From Acinetobacter sp. ANC 3903 (GTDB taxonomy: Bacteria > Pseudomonadota > Gammaproteobacteria > Pseudomonadales > Moraxellaceae), in NCBI RefSeq assembly GCF_002135315.1, contig NZ_NEGA01000008.1:124001-188000 (forward strand): a stretch of 64,000 nucleotides of DNA. The letters are read 5' to 3'. Below, piece by piece: positions 36,171-46,170 of the stretch (within the stretch, counting starts at the first letter, position 1; each line of letters starts with the position of its first letter). The position numbers and the translations under genes are program-made. A model generated the notes under the pieces. That model saw only the letters and a program-made list of their open reading frames with translations. It was not told the DNA's origin and made no database searches.

Positions 36171-36202
36171 GGAACTGGCTCAAAGCTGCAATTTTTGAAT
36201 TG

Positions 36203-36217
36203 TGTTATATTATAACA
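36203..36217. promoter_or_regulatory. Zur-type operator
   Basis: TGTTATATTATAACA is a perfect 7-1-7 palindrome that matches the core TGTTATANTATAACA of gammaproteobacterial Zur boxes. It lies 33 bp upstream of the znuD start codon and 98 bp upstream of the divergent DUF4184 gene. Zur with zinc would repress znuD from here. Confidence 0.8.
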
Positions 36218-36315
36218 TTTCATTTTTTTTGCAATAAAAAACATTTCATTTCTGATGCTTGAGTTAAACTATTTCAAGTTTTATTCCATAACGATTGATT
36301 CTTAAATAATTTTAG

Positions 36316-37080
36316 ATGCCTTTTACCTTATCTCACGCGGTACTTGCCCCTCCTATTTCCAAACTTACTGGACATATGCTTCCCGTTGCAGCGCTTGCGA
36401 TTGGTTGTATGGTGCCAGACCTCTATCGTTTATTTACCCAAGAACAATCCAATGTGACACACCTTTGGACGTCTCTGATTCATCCCAACTTATGGATTGG
36501 ACTCGGATTTTGCGCCTTGTGGTATGGGATTTATCGCCCTGCGATGTATCGTTTTGTAGGTATTCAACACGATTTAAATCTACATGGTTTTGGATCAGTG
36601 ATTAAATTTATCATCACTGTTTGTGTTGCATTAATCATCGGTACAGCGACACATCTGATTTGGGACGGACTGACGCATATTGATTTTCGTACGTTTGTCT
36701 TTCGGGATTTTTTAGCACAATCGGTCAATTTACTCGGACAGACCTACCCGATGCATCGGGTATTACAAATCGGGACATCTGCCTTGGCTTTGCCATTTTT
36801 AGCTTGGATGAGTCTGCACTATTATCAGAAGTATCAGCAACATTTTAAAATCAGCCCTAAGATTAAAACCTTTGCAATCGGTTTAGTCAGCCTCTCTTTG
36901 ATAATGGGCAATATTTCAGTTTGGGATTATGCACGGTATATTCCATCAGAAGTTTGGCAATCAGATCTCTATTATTTTACTGGTCGATCCATCAATGAAT
37001 TTAGCCAAACTGCGTTAATTACATTCACATTAGGCTGCATTCTATTTTTATTTTTTGACAGAGATCATCGCCTGGGATAA
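36316..37080 (+). CDS. DUF4184 family membrane protein
   Basis: This is a 254-residue polytopic inner-membrane protein. It begins MPFTLSHAVLAPPI and contains HLIWDGLTH near residue 117, both typical of DUF4184 (related to the YdjM-type predicted metal-dependent membrane hydrolases). About six transmembrane segments are visible. Conserved His and Asp residues (H7, D35, H115, D119, H123) could bind metal. It is divergent from znuD and shares the region with the Zur operator, so zinc control is possible but weakly supported. Confidence 0.82.
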   Translation: MPFTLSHAVLAPPISKLTGHMLPVAALAIGCMVPDLYRLFTQEQSNVTHLWTSLIHPNLWIGLGFCALWYGIYRPAMYRFVGIQHDLNLHGFGSVIKFIITVCVALIIGTATHLIWDGLTHIDFRTFVFRDFLAQSVNLLGQTYPMHRVLQIGTSALALPFLAWMSLHYYQKYQQHFKISPKIKTFAIGLVSLSLIMGNISVWDYARYIPSEVWQSDLYYFTGRSINEFSQTALITFTLGCILFLFFDRDHRLG

Positions 37081-37245
37081 TTCTCGAACTGATACTTTAA
37101 TCGCTCCCAAGTCAAAATCATGGTGTTTTTGGTAGTAGTTCTTGTGGCCTATGCTGCAAAGAGGCATAATTCAACATTCGAATAAAAGCAGTACGCTGTT
37201 TACGTATGTGCTTTCCTTAACCCATATAGTTGGATTTCTAACGCT

Positions 37246-39036
37246 ATGATGCGAACTCATTACTGCGGTTCTTTAACCGAATCTCAAATTGACCAAACCG
37301 TTACATTATGCGGTTGGGTACACCGTCGCCGTGACCACGGTGGTGTAATTTTCCTTGACATGCGCGACCGTGACGGTCTAGTTCAAGTGGTTATCGATCC
37401 AGATACTCCTGAAGCATTCGCAACTGCGGACAAATCACGTTCAGAATTCGTATTAAAAATTACAGGCCGTGTACGTCGTCGTTATGCAGGTACTGAAAAC
37501 TCGAATATCACTAGCGGTCAAATCGAAGTTCTTGGTAAAGAAATCGAAGTTCTTGCTGCTTCTGAAACTCCGCCATTCCCATTGAATGACGAAAATACAA
37601 ATATTTCTGAAGAAGTACGTTTAAAGTACCGTTTCTTGGACATCCGTCGTCCAGAAATGTTAGATCGCCTACGTTTCCGTTCTAAATTAACCAACCTTAT
37701 TCGTAACTACTTCGAAGAAAATGGTTTCTTAGACGTTGAAACTCCGATCTTGACCCGTGCGACACCTGAAGGTGCACGTGACTATTTAGTTCCAAGTCGT
37801 GTTTCTAACGGTAGCTTCTACGCACTTCCACAATCTCCACAATTGTTCAAACAGTTGTTGATGGTGGGCGGTATCGATCGTTACTACCAAATCGCTAAAT
37901 GTTTCCGTGATGAAGACTTACGTGCTGACCGTCAGCCTGAATTCACCCAAATCGACGTTGAAACATCGTTCATGAGTGACGATGACATCATGGATTTAAT
38001 GGAACGTTTAACAGTTAAGATGTTCAAAGAACTTCTAAACGTTGAATTCGACAAATTCCCACGTATGACTTATGCAGATGCAATGCGTGACTATGCATCT
38101 GACAAACCAGATATGCGTATTCCTTTGAAACTTGTTGACGTTGCAGACATGATGCAAGACGTTGAGTTCAAAGTATTCGCAGGCCCTGCTAAAGACCCTA
38201 AAGGTCGTATTGTTGCGCTTCGCGTACCAGGTGCTGGCGCGCTTCCACGTAGCCAAATCGACGAATATACTAAATTCGTGGGGATCTACGGTGCGAAAGG
38301 CTTGGCTTACATTAAAGTCAACGAACTTGAAAAAGGTATCGAAGGTCTTCAATCTCCAATCGTTAAATTCATCGAGCCAATCGTGCTTGATTTGTTGAAA
38401 CGTGTTGGTGCTGAAAATGGCGATATCGTATTCTTTGGTGCGGACAAAGCAAAAGTTGTAAATGATGCAATGGGTGCTTTACGTATCAAAGTCGGTCATG
38501 ACATGAAATTGGCGACTTGCGAGTGGGCTCCACTTTGGGTTGTTGACTTCCCTATGTTCGAAGAAACTGATGATGGCAAATGGACTTCTGTTCATCACCC
38601 ATTCACGCTGCCTAAATCAAGCGTTGAAGAAGTGAAGAACAACCCAGGTGCTGCGCTTTCTGTTGCTTACGACATGGTATTGAATGGTACTGAAATTGGT
38701 GGTGGTTCACTTCGTATCTTCAACCTTGAAATGCAAAAAGCCATCTTTGAAGCTTTAGGCATTGGTGAAGAAGAAGCTGAAGAGAAATTCAGCTTCTTGT
38801 TGAATGCATTGAAATTCGGTGCGCCTCCGCACGGTGGTTTGGCATTCGGTCTTGACCGTCTTGTAATGTTGATGACGGGTTCATCTTCAATCCGTGACGT
38901 GATTGCATTCCCGAAAACCAAGACTGCTGAATGTCCATTAACTCAAGCACCTGCTCCAGTTGAAGGTAACCAATTGCGTGATTTGGGTATTCGTTTACGC
39001 GAAAAACCTAAAGCTGAAACTAAAGCAGAAGCTTAA
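37246..39036 (+). CDS. aspS: Aspartyl-tRNA synthetase
   Basis: AspS charges tRNA(Asp), and in organisms using the GatCAB route also tRNA(Asn), with aspartate. The 596-residue protein is the bacterial type with an N-terminal OB-fold anticodon-binding domain ([22 protein letters not shown]), the class II catalytic core with [13 protein letters not shown], a GAD insertion domain around residues 290-420, and motif 3 in [13 protein letters not shown]. The gene marks the left border of the lipooligosaccharide outer-core locus in Acinetobacter. A strong terminator follows. Confidence 0.97.
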   Translation: MMRTHYCGSLTESQIDQTVTLCGWVHRRRDHGGVIFLDMRDRDGLVQVVIDPDTPEAFATADKSRSEFVLKITGRVRRRYAGTENSNITSGQIEVLGKEIEVLAASETPPFPLNDENTNISEEVRLKYRFLDIRRPEMLDRLRFRSKLTNLIRNYFEENGFLDVETPILTRATPEGARDYLVPSRVSNGSFYALPQSPQLFKQLLMVGGIDRYYQIAKCFRDEDLRADRQPEFTQIDVETSFMSDDDIMDLMERLTVKMFKELLNVEFDKFPRMTYADAMRDYASDKPDMRIPLKLVDVADMMQDVEFKVFAGPAKDPKGRIVALRVPGAGALPRSQIDEYTKFVGIYGAKGLAYIKVNELEKGIEGLQSPIVKFIEPIVLDLLKRVGAENGDIVFFGADKAKVVNDAMGALRIKVGHDMKLATCEWAPLWVVDFPMFEETDDGKWTSVHHPFTLPKSSVEEVKNNPGAALSVAYDMVLNGTEIGGGSLRIFNLEMQKAIFEALGIGEEEAEEKFSFLLNALKFGAPPHGGLAFGLDRLVMLMTGSSSIRDVIAFPKTKTAECPLTQAPAPVEGNQLRDLGIRLREKPKAETKAEA

Positions 39037-39053
39037 TTCTTCTTTAACTAGCA

Positions 39054-39088
39054 ATAAAAAACCCTGCTTTATGCAGGGTTTTTTATTG
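39054..39088 (+). terminator. aspS terminator
   Basis: aataaaaaaccctgc pairs with gcagggttttttatt around a 5-nt loop, 17 bp after the aspS stop codon. Confidence 0.9.
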
Positions 39089-39326
39089 CTTCAAAAATAG
39101 AATAAACAATGATTAAAATTTTGATGATTTTTGATAATAGTCTCTTAAATGCTATATGCTATCCTGTTTAACAATTGACCCCATGTGTACAATATTACAT
39201 TAATTTAATTGCTTATATTTTGTTGTTAAGACTCTCTTCTTTTTTGATCAGTTCTATCTTAGATTTTTAGACTCTTGCCAAAATTCTAATCCAACCTCAT
39301 ATTTTAAGAGTCTATTCTAACAAATC

Positions 39327-40193
39327 ATGTATTTCATTCTAAAAGTTTTAGCCTTGCTACCTTTACGCATTTTGCAAAATCTGGCCTGCTTTGCAGCATG
39401 GTTACTGTGTATAAGAAATTCATCCTTTAAACGCATAACTTGTATTAATTTAAAGCTTGCTTATCCAGAATTGACAGCGGCACAAAGATCAAAACTGCTG
39501 CATGGCAGTATTCGAAGCCAATGCTTAAGCTATGTAGAATGCATTAAATGCTGGGGTATGTCGCCTCAATACAGTTTAAAACTTTTAAATAAAATTCATG
39601 GTGCAAATTATTTGAAAGAAGCGTTGAGCAATCAAAAAGGCGTTATTGTCGTTGTGCCACATTTTGGTAACTGGGAGCTCTTAAATGCCTGGCTCTGCAC
39701 TCATACTCAGCCAATGATTATGTATAAGCCGAATAAGATAAAAGGCATTAACCGCTATATTTTAGAATCGCGTCAAAAGACCAATGCAGTATTGGTGCCA
39801 GCCGATGAAACTGGTGTACGTGCTATCTTCAAACACTTAAAGCAGGGTGGCCTTACCGTCATTCTTCCCGATCATTTACCTAAACCTTCGGGAGGAATTT
39901 ATGCTCATTTTTTTCAGCAAAATACCTTATCCACCACCATTGTTTCTAAATTGGCATATAAAACTCAGTGTAATGTAATTGGTTTAAGCTGTATAAGAAA
40001 TCCTGATACTTCCAGTTTTACTGTTCAATGTGTTCCACTATCAAATGAGATTTTATCAAAAGATCTGCAAAAAAGTGTGGAATGCTTAAACCAGGAAATG
40101 GAACGCATGATTACAAAAATGCCAGAGCAGTATATTTGGTCTTATAAACGTTTTAGAAATTGTTATGGAAACGTTAACCCCTATAGCGTTTAA
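39327..40193 (+). CDS. LpxL/HtrB-family acyltransferase
   Basis: This 288-residue inner-membrane protein belongs to the lipid A acyltransferase family. An N-terminal hydrophobic anchor (about residues 3-25) precedes the catalytic motif HFGNWE (H-x4-E) near residue 113 and the conserved LPDHLPKPSGGIYAHFF region near residue 190. It could add a secondary acyl chain to lipid A, or acylate another glycolipid. It stands alone on the plus strand between aspS and the outer-core genes, upstream of a small membrane-protein gene. The known Acinetobacter LpxL and LpxM genes are elsewhere, so this may be an additional member. Confidence 0.83.
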   Translation: MYFILKVLALLPLRILQNLACFAAWLLCIRNSSFKRITCINLKLAYPELTAAQRSKLLHGSIRSQCLSYVECIKCWGMSPQYSLKLLNKIHGANYLKEALSNQKGVIVVVPHFGNWELLNAWLCTHTQPMIMYKPNKIKGINRYILESRQKTNAVLVPADETGVRAIFKHLKQGGLTVILPDHLPKPSGGIYAHFFQQNTLSTTIVSKLAYKTQCNVIGLSCIRNPDTSSFTVQCVPLSNEILSKDLQKSVECLNQEMERMITKMPEQYIWSYKRFRNCYGNVNPYSV

Positions 40194-40312
40194 CATAGAT
40201 TTCCCTTCACATCTTGAATTAGGTCAGCAGAACACTCAAATGGAATGAATTGAGATTGATGGTTGCTAATGGCATAATAGCCCTGTTTTTCCATTATTGA
40301 GTTAAGCAAGCT

Positions 40313-40531
40313 ATGGCTATGCGTCCTGCTGTTCGTAATCGTGGCATCATGTTGATTGTGTTCTCTATCGCACAATGGCTTTTCATGCGTTACATTTTGG
40401 CCAATGGCTTATTTAACATGGATACCAATGAACGCATTCTTTATTTTTGTGTGAGTAGTTTAGGTGGAGCCTTACTTATTTTTGTTGGCTTGATTTATAT
40501 GGTATTGAAGGGTAATCCGGATAAGGAATAA
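40313..40531 (+). CDS. Small two-span membrane protein
   Basis: This is a 72-residue protein with two predicted transmembrane helices (about residues 11-31 and 43-65), a basic N-terminus (MAMRPAVRNRG) and a charged C-terminus (KGNPDKE). The start may be the first ATG or the ATG two codons later. It is convergent with the GT2 gene of the outer-core operon, and a long inverted repeat separates them. No family is recognised. Confidence 0.65.
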   Translation: MAMRPAVRNRGIMLIVFSIAQWLFMRYILANGLFNMDTNERILYFCVSSLGGALLIFVGLIYMVLKGNPDKE

Positions 40532-40556
40532 TCAAATCATCTAACCAAGGACATCC

Positions 40557-40600
40557 GGCATAGCCACAAAAATACCCCCAATAGGGAATATGGCTATGCC
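40557..40600. terminator. Long inverted repeat between convergent genes
   Basis: ggcatagcca pairs with tggctatgcc (10 bp, perfect) around a 24-nt C/A-rich interior. There is no T run on either side. The place between the stops of the small membrane protein and the GT2 gene suggests termination or mRNA 3'-end protection. Confidence 0.45.
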
Positions 40601-40620
40601 CGTTATAGGCAGCCTTAAAT

Positions 40621-41460
40621 TTAAGCAAATATTTTATTGAACCAGTATTTTAAATACACTGCATATTTAACCGGATAATAAAAAAAAGCACCTTTTTTCT
40701 TATAATGATACTTTAAGATTGAACGGTTAATCTTTAATTCAGCATCCAAAAAACTTTTTTCTTGACGATATGGCTGAATGACTTTCATCATTTCCTCCGC
40801 CATTTGTAATCCATTCTGTGAAAAACTCTCATCATGAATTCGGTACTGACAAACCACTTCGGGGATATATTTTAAGATTTTTTGTTGCTGGGTTAACTTG
40901 AGCAACATATACCAATCTTCCACTTTAATGCTTTCGTCATATCCTCCAACATCCATAATATCTTTTAAATGAAACATTTGAGTTAAAGTGGGTAAGTCAT
41001 GCAGATTTAATAAAATATCATCAAAGCTATATTCAGTAGGTGTAGATACTCTTTGATCTACAACCTGATTATTAGAATCAATCAGTTCAATCCCGGCAAA
41101 AACACCTGTTACTTCTGGATGCTGTTCTAAATAATCGACTTGCAGCTGTGTTTTATGCGCCAGCATCATGTCATCAGAGGCAATCAAACTAACATATTTA
41201 CCCTTACATAAGGCTAAAGCTTCATTCAAAGTTGCACACAAGCCTTTATTTGGGCGTGTATTGAAATACACATGCTCAAAACGCTGTTTACAGGCAGGTA
41301 GCATGGCTTGAATTTTTTCAACAGATTGATCCTTAGAACCATCATCAATAATAATTAATTCAATGCTTGGATAAGTCTGATCAATAATACTTTGAATGCT
41401 ATCTTCAATATAATTTTCATGATTATAGCAAGGGATCACTATTGAAACTAAAGGCTGCAT
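40621..41460 (-). CDS. GT2-family glycosyltransferase
   Basis: This 279-residue inverting glycosyltransferase has the GT-A fold. It starts MQPLVSIVIPCYNHENYI, with nucleotide-binding IIDDGSKDQS and the metal motif SDD (in IASDDMM) near residue 97. It is the last gene of the rmlBA operon and starts right after the aminotransferase stop codon. The simplest inference is that it transfers the dTDP-amino-sugar made by this operon to the lipooligosaccharide core. Sugar and linkage cannot be read from the sequence. Confidence 0.88.
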   Translation of the reverse strand: MQPLVSIVIPCYNHENYIEDSIQSIIDQTYPSIELIIIDDGSKDQSVEKIQAMLPACKQRFEHVYFNTRPNKGLCATLNEALALCKGKYVSLIASDDMMLAHKTQLQVDYLEQHPEVTGVFAGIELIDSNNQVVDQRVSTPTEYSFDDILLNLHDLPTLTQMFHLKDIMDVGGYDESIKVEDWYMLLKLTQQQKILKYIPEVVCQYRIHDESFSQNGLQMAEEMMKVIQPYRQEKSFLDAELKINRSILKYHYKKKGAFFYYPVKYAVYLKYWFNKIFA

Positions 41461-42597
41461 TTAAGCTCTCCCTTTAGGTGCAAAAGCATTACATAGATCA
41501 ATCACCTTGTGAGTTTCTTCCAAAGTTTGAGTTGGCCCCATCGGCAAACTTAAAACTTGTGCATGGATGCGTTCAGTTATAGGGAAACTTAAGTTATTCC
41601 ATTCTTTATAAGCCTGCTGCTTATGCGGCGGAATAGGATAATGAATTAAAGTCTGTACACCATTTTCTTTTAAATAATTCTGCAACTCATTACGATACTC
41701 AGACTGAATCACAAACAAGTGCCATACATGCTGCTCATATTGCTGAGCGTCTACCCCGGTTAAAGGTAAAGTCATAAATGGGTTTTGGATTTGGCTTAAA
41801 TACAACGCAGCAATTTGTCGACGTTTTACTACTTCTTCATCTAGATATTTCAGCTTTACATCCAGCATGGCGGCTTGAATTTCATCAAGACGGCTATTTA
41901 CTCCCACAAATAAATTTTTATATTTTTCATGTGACCCATAGTTACGCAAAGCCTGTAATGTTTGTGCAAGCTCGGCATCATTGGTGGTAATGGCACCAGC
42001 ATCCCCTAAGGCACCTAGATTTTTTCCTGGATAAAAACTGAACCCTGAAGCATTGCCCCAGTTCCCTGCTTTTTTTCCATTAATTTGCGCACCATGTGCT
42101 TGTGCAGAATCTTCAAGTACCAACAAATTATGCTGTTGTGCAATTTGCATAATTTTTGGCATATCAGCCAACTGACCATATAAATGCACAGCTAAAATTA
42201 CTTTGGTTTTCTCGGTAATTGCTGATCGAATGGCATCTACTGAAATATTTAGACTTTGCTCATCAGGTTCAACTAACACTGGCGTTAAATTATTTGCCGT
42301 GATTGCCAATATACTTGCAATATAAGTATTTGCAGGAACAATCACCTCATCGCCATCTTGGAATTTACCCAACTCTTTCCATGCACGGAATGTCAAAATC
42401 AGGGCATCTAAACCGTTGGCAACTCCAATGGCAAACTGTGTACCGCAATAGTTTGCAAAATTTTGTTCAAATTTTTCCAGTTCTTGACCCCCAATGTACC
42501 AGCCAGAATCAATCACCCGAGTACAAGCATCGATAAGTTCTGCTTTATATTTTAAATTTAGCGCTTTCAAATCTAAAAAATTAATCATTTTTTTCAT
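41461..42597 (-). CDS. DegT/DnrJ/EryC1-family sugar aminotransferase
   Basis: This is a PLP-dependent aminotransferase of 378 residues. The PLP lysine is K192 in [15 protein letters not shown], and the substrate-loop motif EDSAQAHGA lies near residue 162. With the ketoisomerase, RmlA and RmlB in the same operon it should act at C3 of a dTDP-3-keto-6-deoxyhexose, as FdtB or QdtB do, giving dTDP-3-amino-3,6-dideoxy-hexose. It overlaps the MaoC gene by ATGA. Galacto (Fuc3N) or gluco (Qui3N) product cannot be told apart here. Confidence 0.9.
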   Translation of the reverse strand: MKKMINFLDLKALNLKYKAELIDACTRVIDSGWYIGGQELEKFEQNFANYCGTQFAIGVANGLDALILTFRAWKELGKFQDGDEVIVPANTYIASILAITANNLTPVLVEPDEQSLNISVDAIRSAITEKTKVILAVHLYGQLADMPKIMQIAQQHNLLVLEDSAQAHGAQINGKKAGNWGNASGFSFYPGKNLGALGDAGAITTNDAELAQTLQALRNYGSHEKYKNLFVGVNSRLDEIQAAMLDVKLKYLDEEVVKRRQIAALYLSQIQNPFMTLPLTGVDAQQYEQHVWHLFVIQSEYRNELQNYLKENGVQTLIHYPIPPHKQQAYKEWNNLSFPITERIHAQVLSLPMGPTQTLEETHKVIDLCNAFAPKGRA

Positions 42598-43010
42598 TCA
42601 TTTGGAATATAAAGTTCAGCTGTACCAACAATACACAACTTGTCTTGAACAGTCGCCTTGGTTTTCAAAACCACCCGTTTTTTATCAATAAAAATGTCGA
42701 TGACTTCAATCTGAAAAAGGACAACTTCATCTAAATATACAGGTTTGAGAAATTTACTTTCAGATTTTAAGTAAATGCAGCCAGGACCCGGAAGTTCATT
42801 TGCAAACAGCATTGAAAACATGCTGTTTAATAAAGCACCATGTACAATCCGCTTACCAAACATCGTGTTCTGGGCATATTCTTCATCTAAATGAACAGGG
42901 TTAATATCACCCGATAATTGCGAAAACAGAAAAACGTGCTCAGCAGAAAAACTCTTTTCAACTTTTGCCTGATCGCCAACTTGAATCTGTGTGATATTTA
43001 AATTATTCAC
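42594..43010 (-). CDS. MaoC-family hydratase/dehydratase
   Basis: This is a 138-residue hot-dog-fold protein of the MaoC / R-specific enoyl-CoA hydratase family. The active-site signature is intact: [13 protein letters not shown] with D35 and H40, followed by the [13 protein letters not shown] helix. It normally hydrates trans-2-enoyl-CoA to (R)-3-hydroxyacyl-CoA. In an amino-sugar operon it could supply a 3-hydroxyacyl-CoA donor to the neighbouring GNAT enzyme. That is inference. It overlaps the aminotransferase gene by ATGA and lies 3 bp after the GNAT gene, so it is a true operon member. Confidence 0.87.
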   Translation of the reverse strand: MNNLNITQIQVGDQAKVEKSFSAEHVFLFSQLSGDINPVHLDEEYAQNTMFGKRIVHGALLNSMFSMLFANELPGPGCIYLKSESKFLKPVYLDEVVLFQIEVIDIFIDKKRVVLKTKATVQDKLCIVGTAELYIPNE

Positions 43011-43013
43011 AAT

Positions 43014-43553
43014 TTATCCTAAGAACTTCTCATATTCATTCAGAATGTCATAATATGCTGAAGCGGGGTAAATATAAAAATTATCTAAATCATTGCCCGA
43101 AACATGTTTTGCACCTAATCTCATATGGAAATTATGGACACCCATATTCTCCTTTCTGACATTAAAATGTGACTGTTCAAATTCAAGTTCTTCAAAGGCA
43201 ATTTTATAAATCAATAATGCACTCTCAATAGCTGCATAACGCGTTTTACTCGAATTTAAAATCCAGCTCCCCCAACAAAATGATTTGGGATGATCTTTAA
43301 AATCATATAAGCGCACAGTCCCAATTCTTTCATTATTGTCATTTCTTTCAATAATGAAATAAAATTCCTTTAAGTTAAGCTCTCTATCTTTATATTTTTT
43401 TATCCATTCTGCTTGTTCATTTACAAGCGCTGTTGACTGAGATATATGTTTATTTAACTCAGGATTATTACGTAAATCACAAATAAACTCAGCGTCAGAT
43501 TCTTCGACTAATCGAAAATGGATCGTTTTAGCTGTTAAGTGTTTAAATTCCAT
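43014..43553 (-). CDS. GNAT-family N-acyltransferase
   Basis: This 179-residue GNAT protein is of the RimJ/RimL-like subgroup (LRNNPELNKHIS near residue 27; IGTVRLYDF; FNVRKENMGVHNFHMRLGAKHV). Similar enzymes such as PseH acylate the amino group of nucleotide-activated sugars. Here it is predicted to acylate the 3-amino group of the dTDP-sugar, replacing the left-handed beta-helix acetyltransferase (FdtC/QdtC) usually found in such pathways. It overlaps the ketoisomerase gene by 11 nt. The acyl group could be acetyl or the 3-hydroxyacyl product of the MaoC enzyme. Confidence 0.83.
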   Translation of the reverse strand: MEFKHLTAKTIHFRLVEESDAEFICDLRNNPELNKHISQSTALVNEQAEWIKKYKDRELNLKEFYFIIERNDNNERIGTVRLYDFKDHPKSFCWGSWILNSSKTRYAAIESALLIYKIAFEELEFEQSHFNVRKENMGVHNFHMRLGAKHVSGNDLDNFYIYPASAYYDILNEYEKFLG

Positions 43554-43950
43554 TTTTAGTGGCCTTTAAAAAGTCATCATAATCACGAATATAATCAGAT
43601 TCATCATAATACTCGCTTGCTAGGACCATCAACACACAATCATCTGAGAAATCATGCATTTCTCGCCACTTCAGGCTTTCAATTAATAAGCCCTTCTTAG
43701 GAGAGGATAGAATAATTTCTTCCTTATGATGACCATTATCTAAAACGAATCGGCATTGCCCATGCAAACATATGGCCATTTGTTTTAAATTTTTATGCGC
43801 ATGGAACCCACGGGGAGCATTTTGCGTATTCTGAAAAATATAATAAACGCGCTTCAGTTCAAATGGGATTGATTGCATCGATTCTAATGCAACCATTCCA
43901 CCTCTTTCATCGCTTAAATCTGGTAGATCAATTAACTTCACAAAACTCAT
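43543..43950 (-). CDS. dTDP-4-keto-6-deoxyglucose 3,4-ketoisomerase (FdtA/QdtA family)
   Basis: This 135-residue cupin isomerises dTDP-4-keto-6-deoxyglucose to a 3-keto-6-deoxyhexose. The family motif [10 protein letters not shown] holds the catalytic histidines H50 and H52, and [15 protein letters not shown] lies near the C-terminus. FdtA and QdtA differ in the stereochemistry at C4, which I cannot decide from these residues. It starts in the rmlA stop codon (ATGA) and overlaps the GNAT gene by 11 nt. Confidence 0.9.
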   Translation of the reverse strand: MSFVKLIDLPDLSDERGGMVALESMQSIPFELKRVYYIFQNTQNAPRGFHAHKNLKQMAICLHGQCRFVLDNGHHKEEIILSSPKKGLLIESLKWREMHDFSDDCVLMVLASEYYDESDYIRDYDDFLKATKNGI

Positions 43951-44831
43951 AAACTTTCATGCACCAACGAAATTAAGTACTGACCATAATCATTTTTACT
44001 CATGCTTTGGCCAATTTCTAAAACCTGTTCTTTGCTTAGCCAGCCCTGATTAAATGCAATTTCTTCCAAACATGCCACTTTATAACCTTGGCGTTTTTCC
44101 AATGTTTCTACAAATTGAGCGGCTTCAAGCAAACTGCTATGCGTACCGGTATCCAGCCAGGCAAAACCACGTCCCAGCAATTCAACATTTAAATCGCCAC
44201 GCTCTAAATACATCTGGTTCACTGTGGTAATTTCCAGCTCACCCCGGTCTGAAGGTTTTACCTGCTTGGCAATCTGAATGACATCGTTGTCATAAAAATA
44301 TAGCCCCGTTACGGCAAAATTAGATTTCGGATGCTTCGGCTTCTCTTCTAGAGATACGGCACGTCGCTGTTCATCAAACTCAACCACACCAAAACGCTCA
44401 GGATCTTTCACCTGATAACCAAAGACTGTTGCCCCTTGACCACGTGCAACCGCCTGTCTCAACATTGGCGTAAAGCCTTGACCATAGAAAATATTATCGC
44501 CAAGCACCAAACAAACATTGCTGTCGCCAATAAAATCTTCACCAATAATAAATGCTTGTGCCAAACCATCCGGGCTTGGCTGAACTGCATATTGCAGACG
44601 AATACCAAATTGTGAACCATCCCCCAGTAGGCGTTCAAAGCTTTCTTTATCTTCAGGTGTGGTAATAATTAATACATCCTGGATCCCGGCCAACATCAAG
44701 ACGGATAGTGGATAATAAACCATGGGTTTATCATAGATTGGCAGGAGCTGTTTCGATACACCCTTGGTAATTGGATATAAGCGCGTACCTGAACCGCCAG
44801 CGAGAATAATTCCTTTTGTAGTTGTAGTCAT
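43947..44831 (-). CDS. rfbA: Glucose-1-phosphate thymidylyltransferase
   Basis: RmlA (RfbA) makes dTDP-glucose from dTTP and glucose-1-phosphate. The 294-residue protein has the nucleotidyltransferase signature [25 protein letters not shown] at the N-terminus and LGDNIFYG near residue 110. It starts within the stop codon of rmlB (one shared base) and overlaps the ketoisomerase gene by 4 nt. With no rmlC or rmlD present, the dTDP-glucose made here goes to the amino sugar, not rhamnose. Confidence 0.95.
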   Translation of the reverse strand: MTTTTKGIILAGGSGTRLYPITKGVSKQLLPIYDKPMVYYPLSVLMLAGIQDVLIITTPEDKESFERLLGDGSQFGIRLQYAVQPSPDGLAQAFIIGEDFIGDSNVCLVLGDNIFYGQGFTPMLRQAVARGQGATVFGYQVKDPERFGVVEFDEQRRAVSLEEKPKHPKSNFAVTGLYFYDNDVIQIAKQVKPSDRGELEITTVNQMYLERGDLNVELLGRGFAWLDTGTHSSLLEAAQFVETLEKRQGYKVACLEEIAFNQGWLSKEQVLEIGQSMSKNDYGQYLISLVHESL

Positions 44832-45889
44832 TATGATTGCACACCTAATCTTTCACGTTGATAGCTACCATCCTGAACTCGACGGCACCACTGTAAATTA
44901 TTTAAATACCATTCAACTGTTTTACGGATACCTGTTTCAAAGGTTTCTTGTGGCTTCCAGTTGAGCTCCTTGGCAATTTTTGCAGCATCAATCGCGTAAC
45001 GTAAATCATGCCCGGGACGATCCGTTACATAGGTAATTAAAGATGCATAAGCAGTTTGATCTGCTCGTGGCCTTAACTCATCCAGCAATGCACAAATGGT
45101 TTTCACCACTTCAATATTCTGCTTTTCGTTATGACCGCCAATGTTATAGGTTTCGCCTACTTTTCCTTGGGATGCCACACAATACAAAGCTCGAGCATGG
45201 TCTTCCACATAGAGCCAATCCCGAATTTGCTGACCATTGCCATAAACAGGCAATGCTTTACCTTCCAGGGCATTCAAAATAACCAGTGGAATCAGTTTTT
45301 CCGGGAAATGGTAAGGACCATAATTATTCGAGCAATTGGTCACAATTGTAGGTAAACCATAGGTTCGGTACCAGGCACGAACCAGATGATCAGAGCTTGC
45401 CTTGCTCGCAGAATATGGAGAACTTGGCGCGTAAGGTGTGGTTTCTGTGAATAGATCGGTTGTTCCTTCCAAGTCTCCATAAACTTCATCTGTTGAAATA
45501 TGATGAAAACGGAAATCTGCTTTTTTGTCCGAATTTAAAGCCATCCAATATTTGCGTATCACTTCCAGTAAGGTATAGGTACCCACAATATTGGTTTGAA
45601 TAAATGCAGCAGGACCATCAATTGAACGGTCTACATGTGATTCTGCCGCCAAATGCATAACGATATCTGGCTGAAAGCCTGCAACGGCTTGTTCTAATGC
45701 GGCTGTATCGCAAATGTCGATTTGTTGAAATGAATAGCGCGTATTATTTTCTACTTCTATTAAAGATTCTAAATTGCCTGCATAAGTGAGTTTATCAATA
45801 TTTAAAACTTCATCTTGAGTATGATTGATAATATAGCGAATAACTGCTGAGCCAATAAAACCTGCTCCGCCAGTAATTAAATATTTCAT
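44831..45889 (-). CDS. rfbB: dTDP-glucose 4,6-dehydratase
   Basis: RmlB (RfbB) converts dTDP-glucose to dTDP-4-keto-6-deoxyglucose with bound NAD. The short-chain dehydrogenase fold shows the NAD motif GGAGFIGS at residues 7-14, the DEVYG segment and YSASKASSD with the catalytic Tyr and Lys. I start it at the ATG at 45889 (352 residues), behind AGGATGAG; a longer frame to 45922 adds 11 residues before the conserved MKYLITGG start. It is the first gene of the seven-gene minus-strand operon. Confidence 0.95.
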   Translation of the reverse strand: MKYLITGGAGFIGSAVIRYIINHTQDEVLNIDKLTYAGNLESLIEVENNTRYSFQQIDICDTAALEQAVAGFQPDIVMHLAAESHVDRSIDGPAAFIQTNIVGTYTLLEVIRKYWMALNSDKKADFRFHHISTDEVYGDLEGTTDLFTETTPYAPSSPYSASKASSDHLVRAWYRTYGLPTIVTNCSNNYGPYHFPEKLIPLVILNALEGKALPVYGNGQQIRDWLYVEDHARALYCVASQGKVGETYNIGGHNEKQNIEVVKTICALLDELRPRADQTAYASLITYVTDRPGHDLRYAIDAAKIAKELNWKPQETFETGIRKTVEWYLNNLQWCRRVQDGSYQRERLGVQS

Positions 45890-46170
45890 TCGTTTCTCAT
45901 CCTGACACTTTATGATCATCATAAATTTGTGAAGTTTGGCTGGTCATTTTATTACTTTTTATAATTTTTTTATACGAATAATCCTGTTAATTTTCATTAT
46001 TGACTCTACTCAAGCGAAATACTTCCGCCAAATAAAACCTTGTTCTTCTCAAGACTTACTCAATAAAATCAACAAATAAAATCAATATGTTATATATTTT
46101 ATTATTGGTTTAATTTAACGACTAAAAAATATAGAATAGCGCTAGCAACAATTTATATTTGAATATCAAT

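Noticed and set aside
43014-45889. Rhamnose synthesis operon
   Set aside because: rmlA and rmlB are present but rmlC and rmlD are absent; the ketoisomerase and aminotransferase direct the pathway to an amino sugar.
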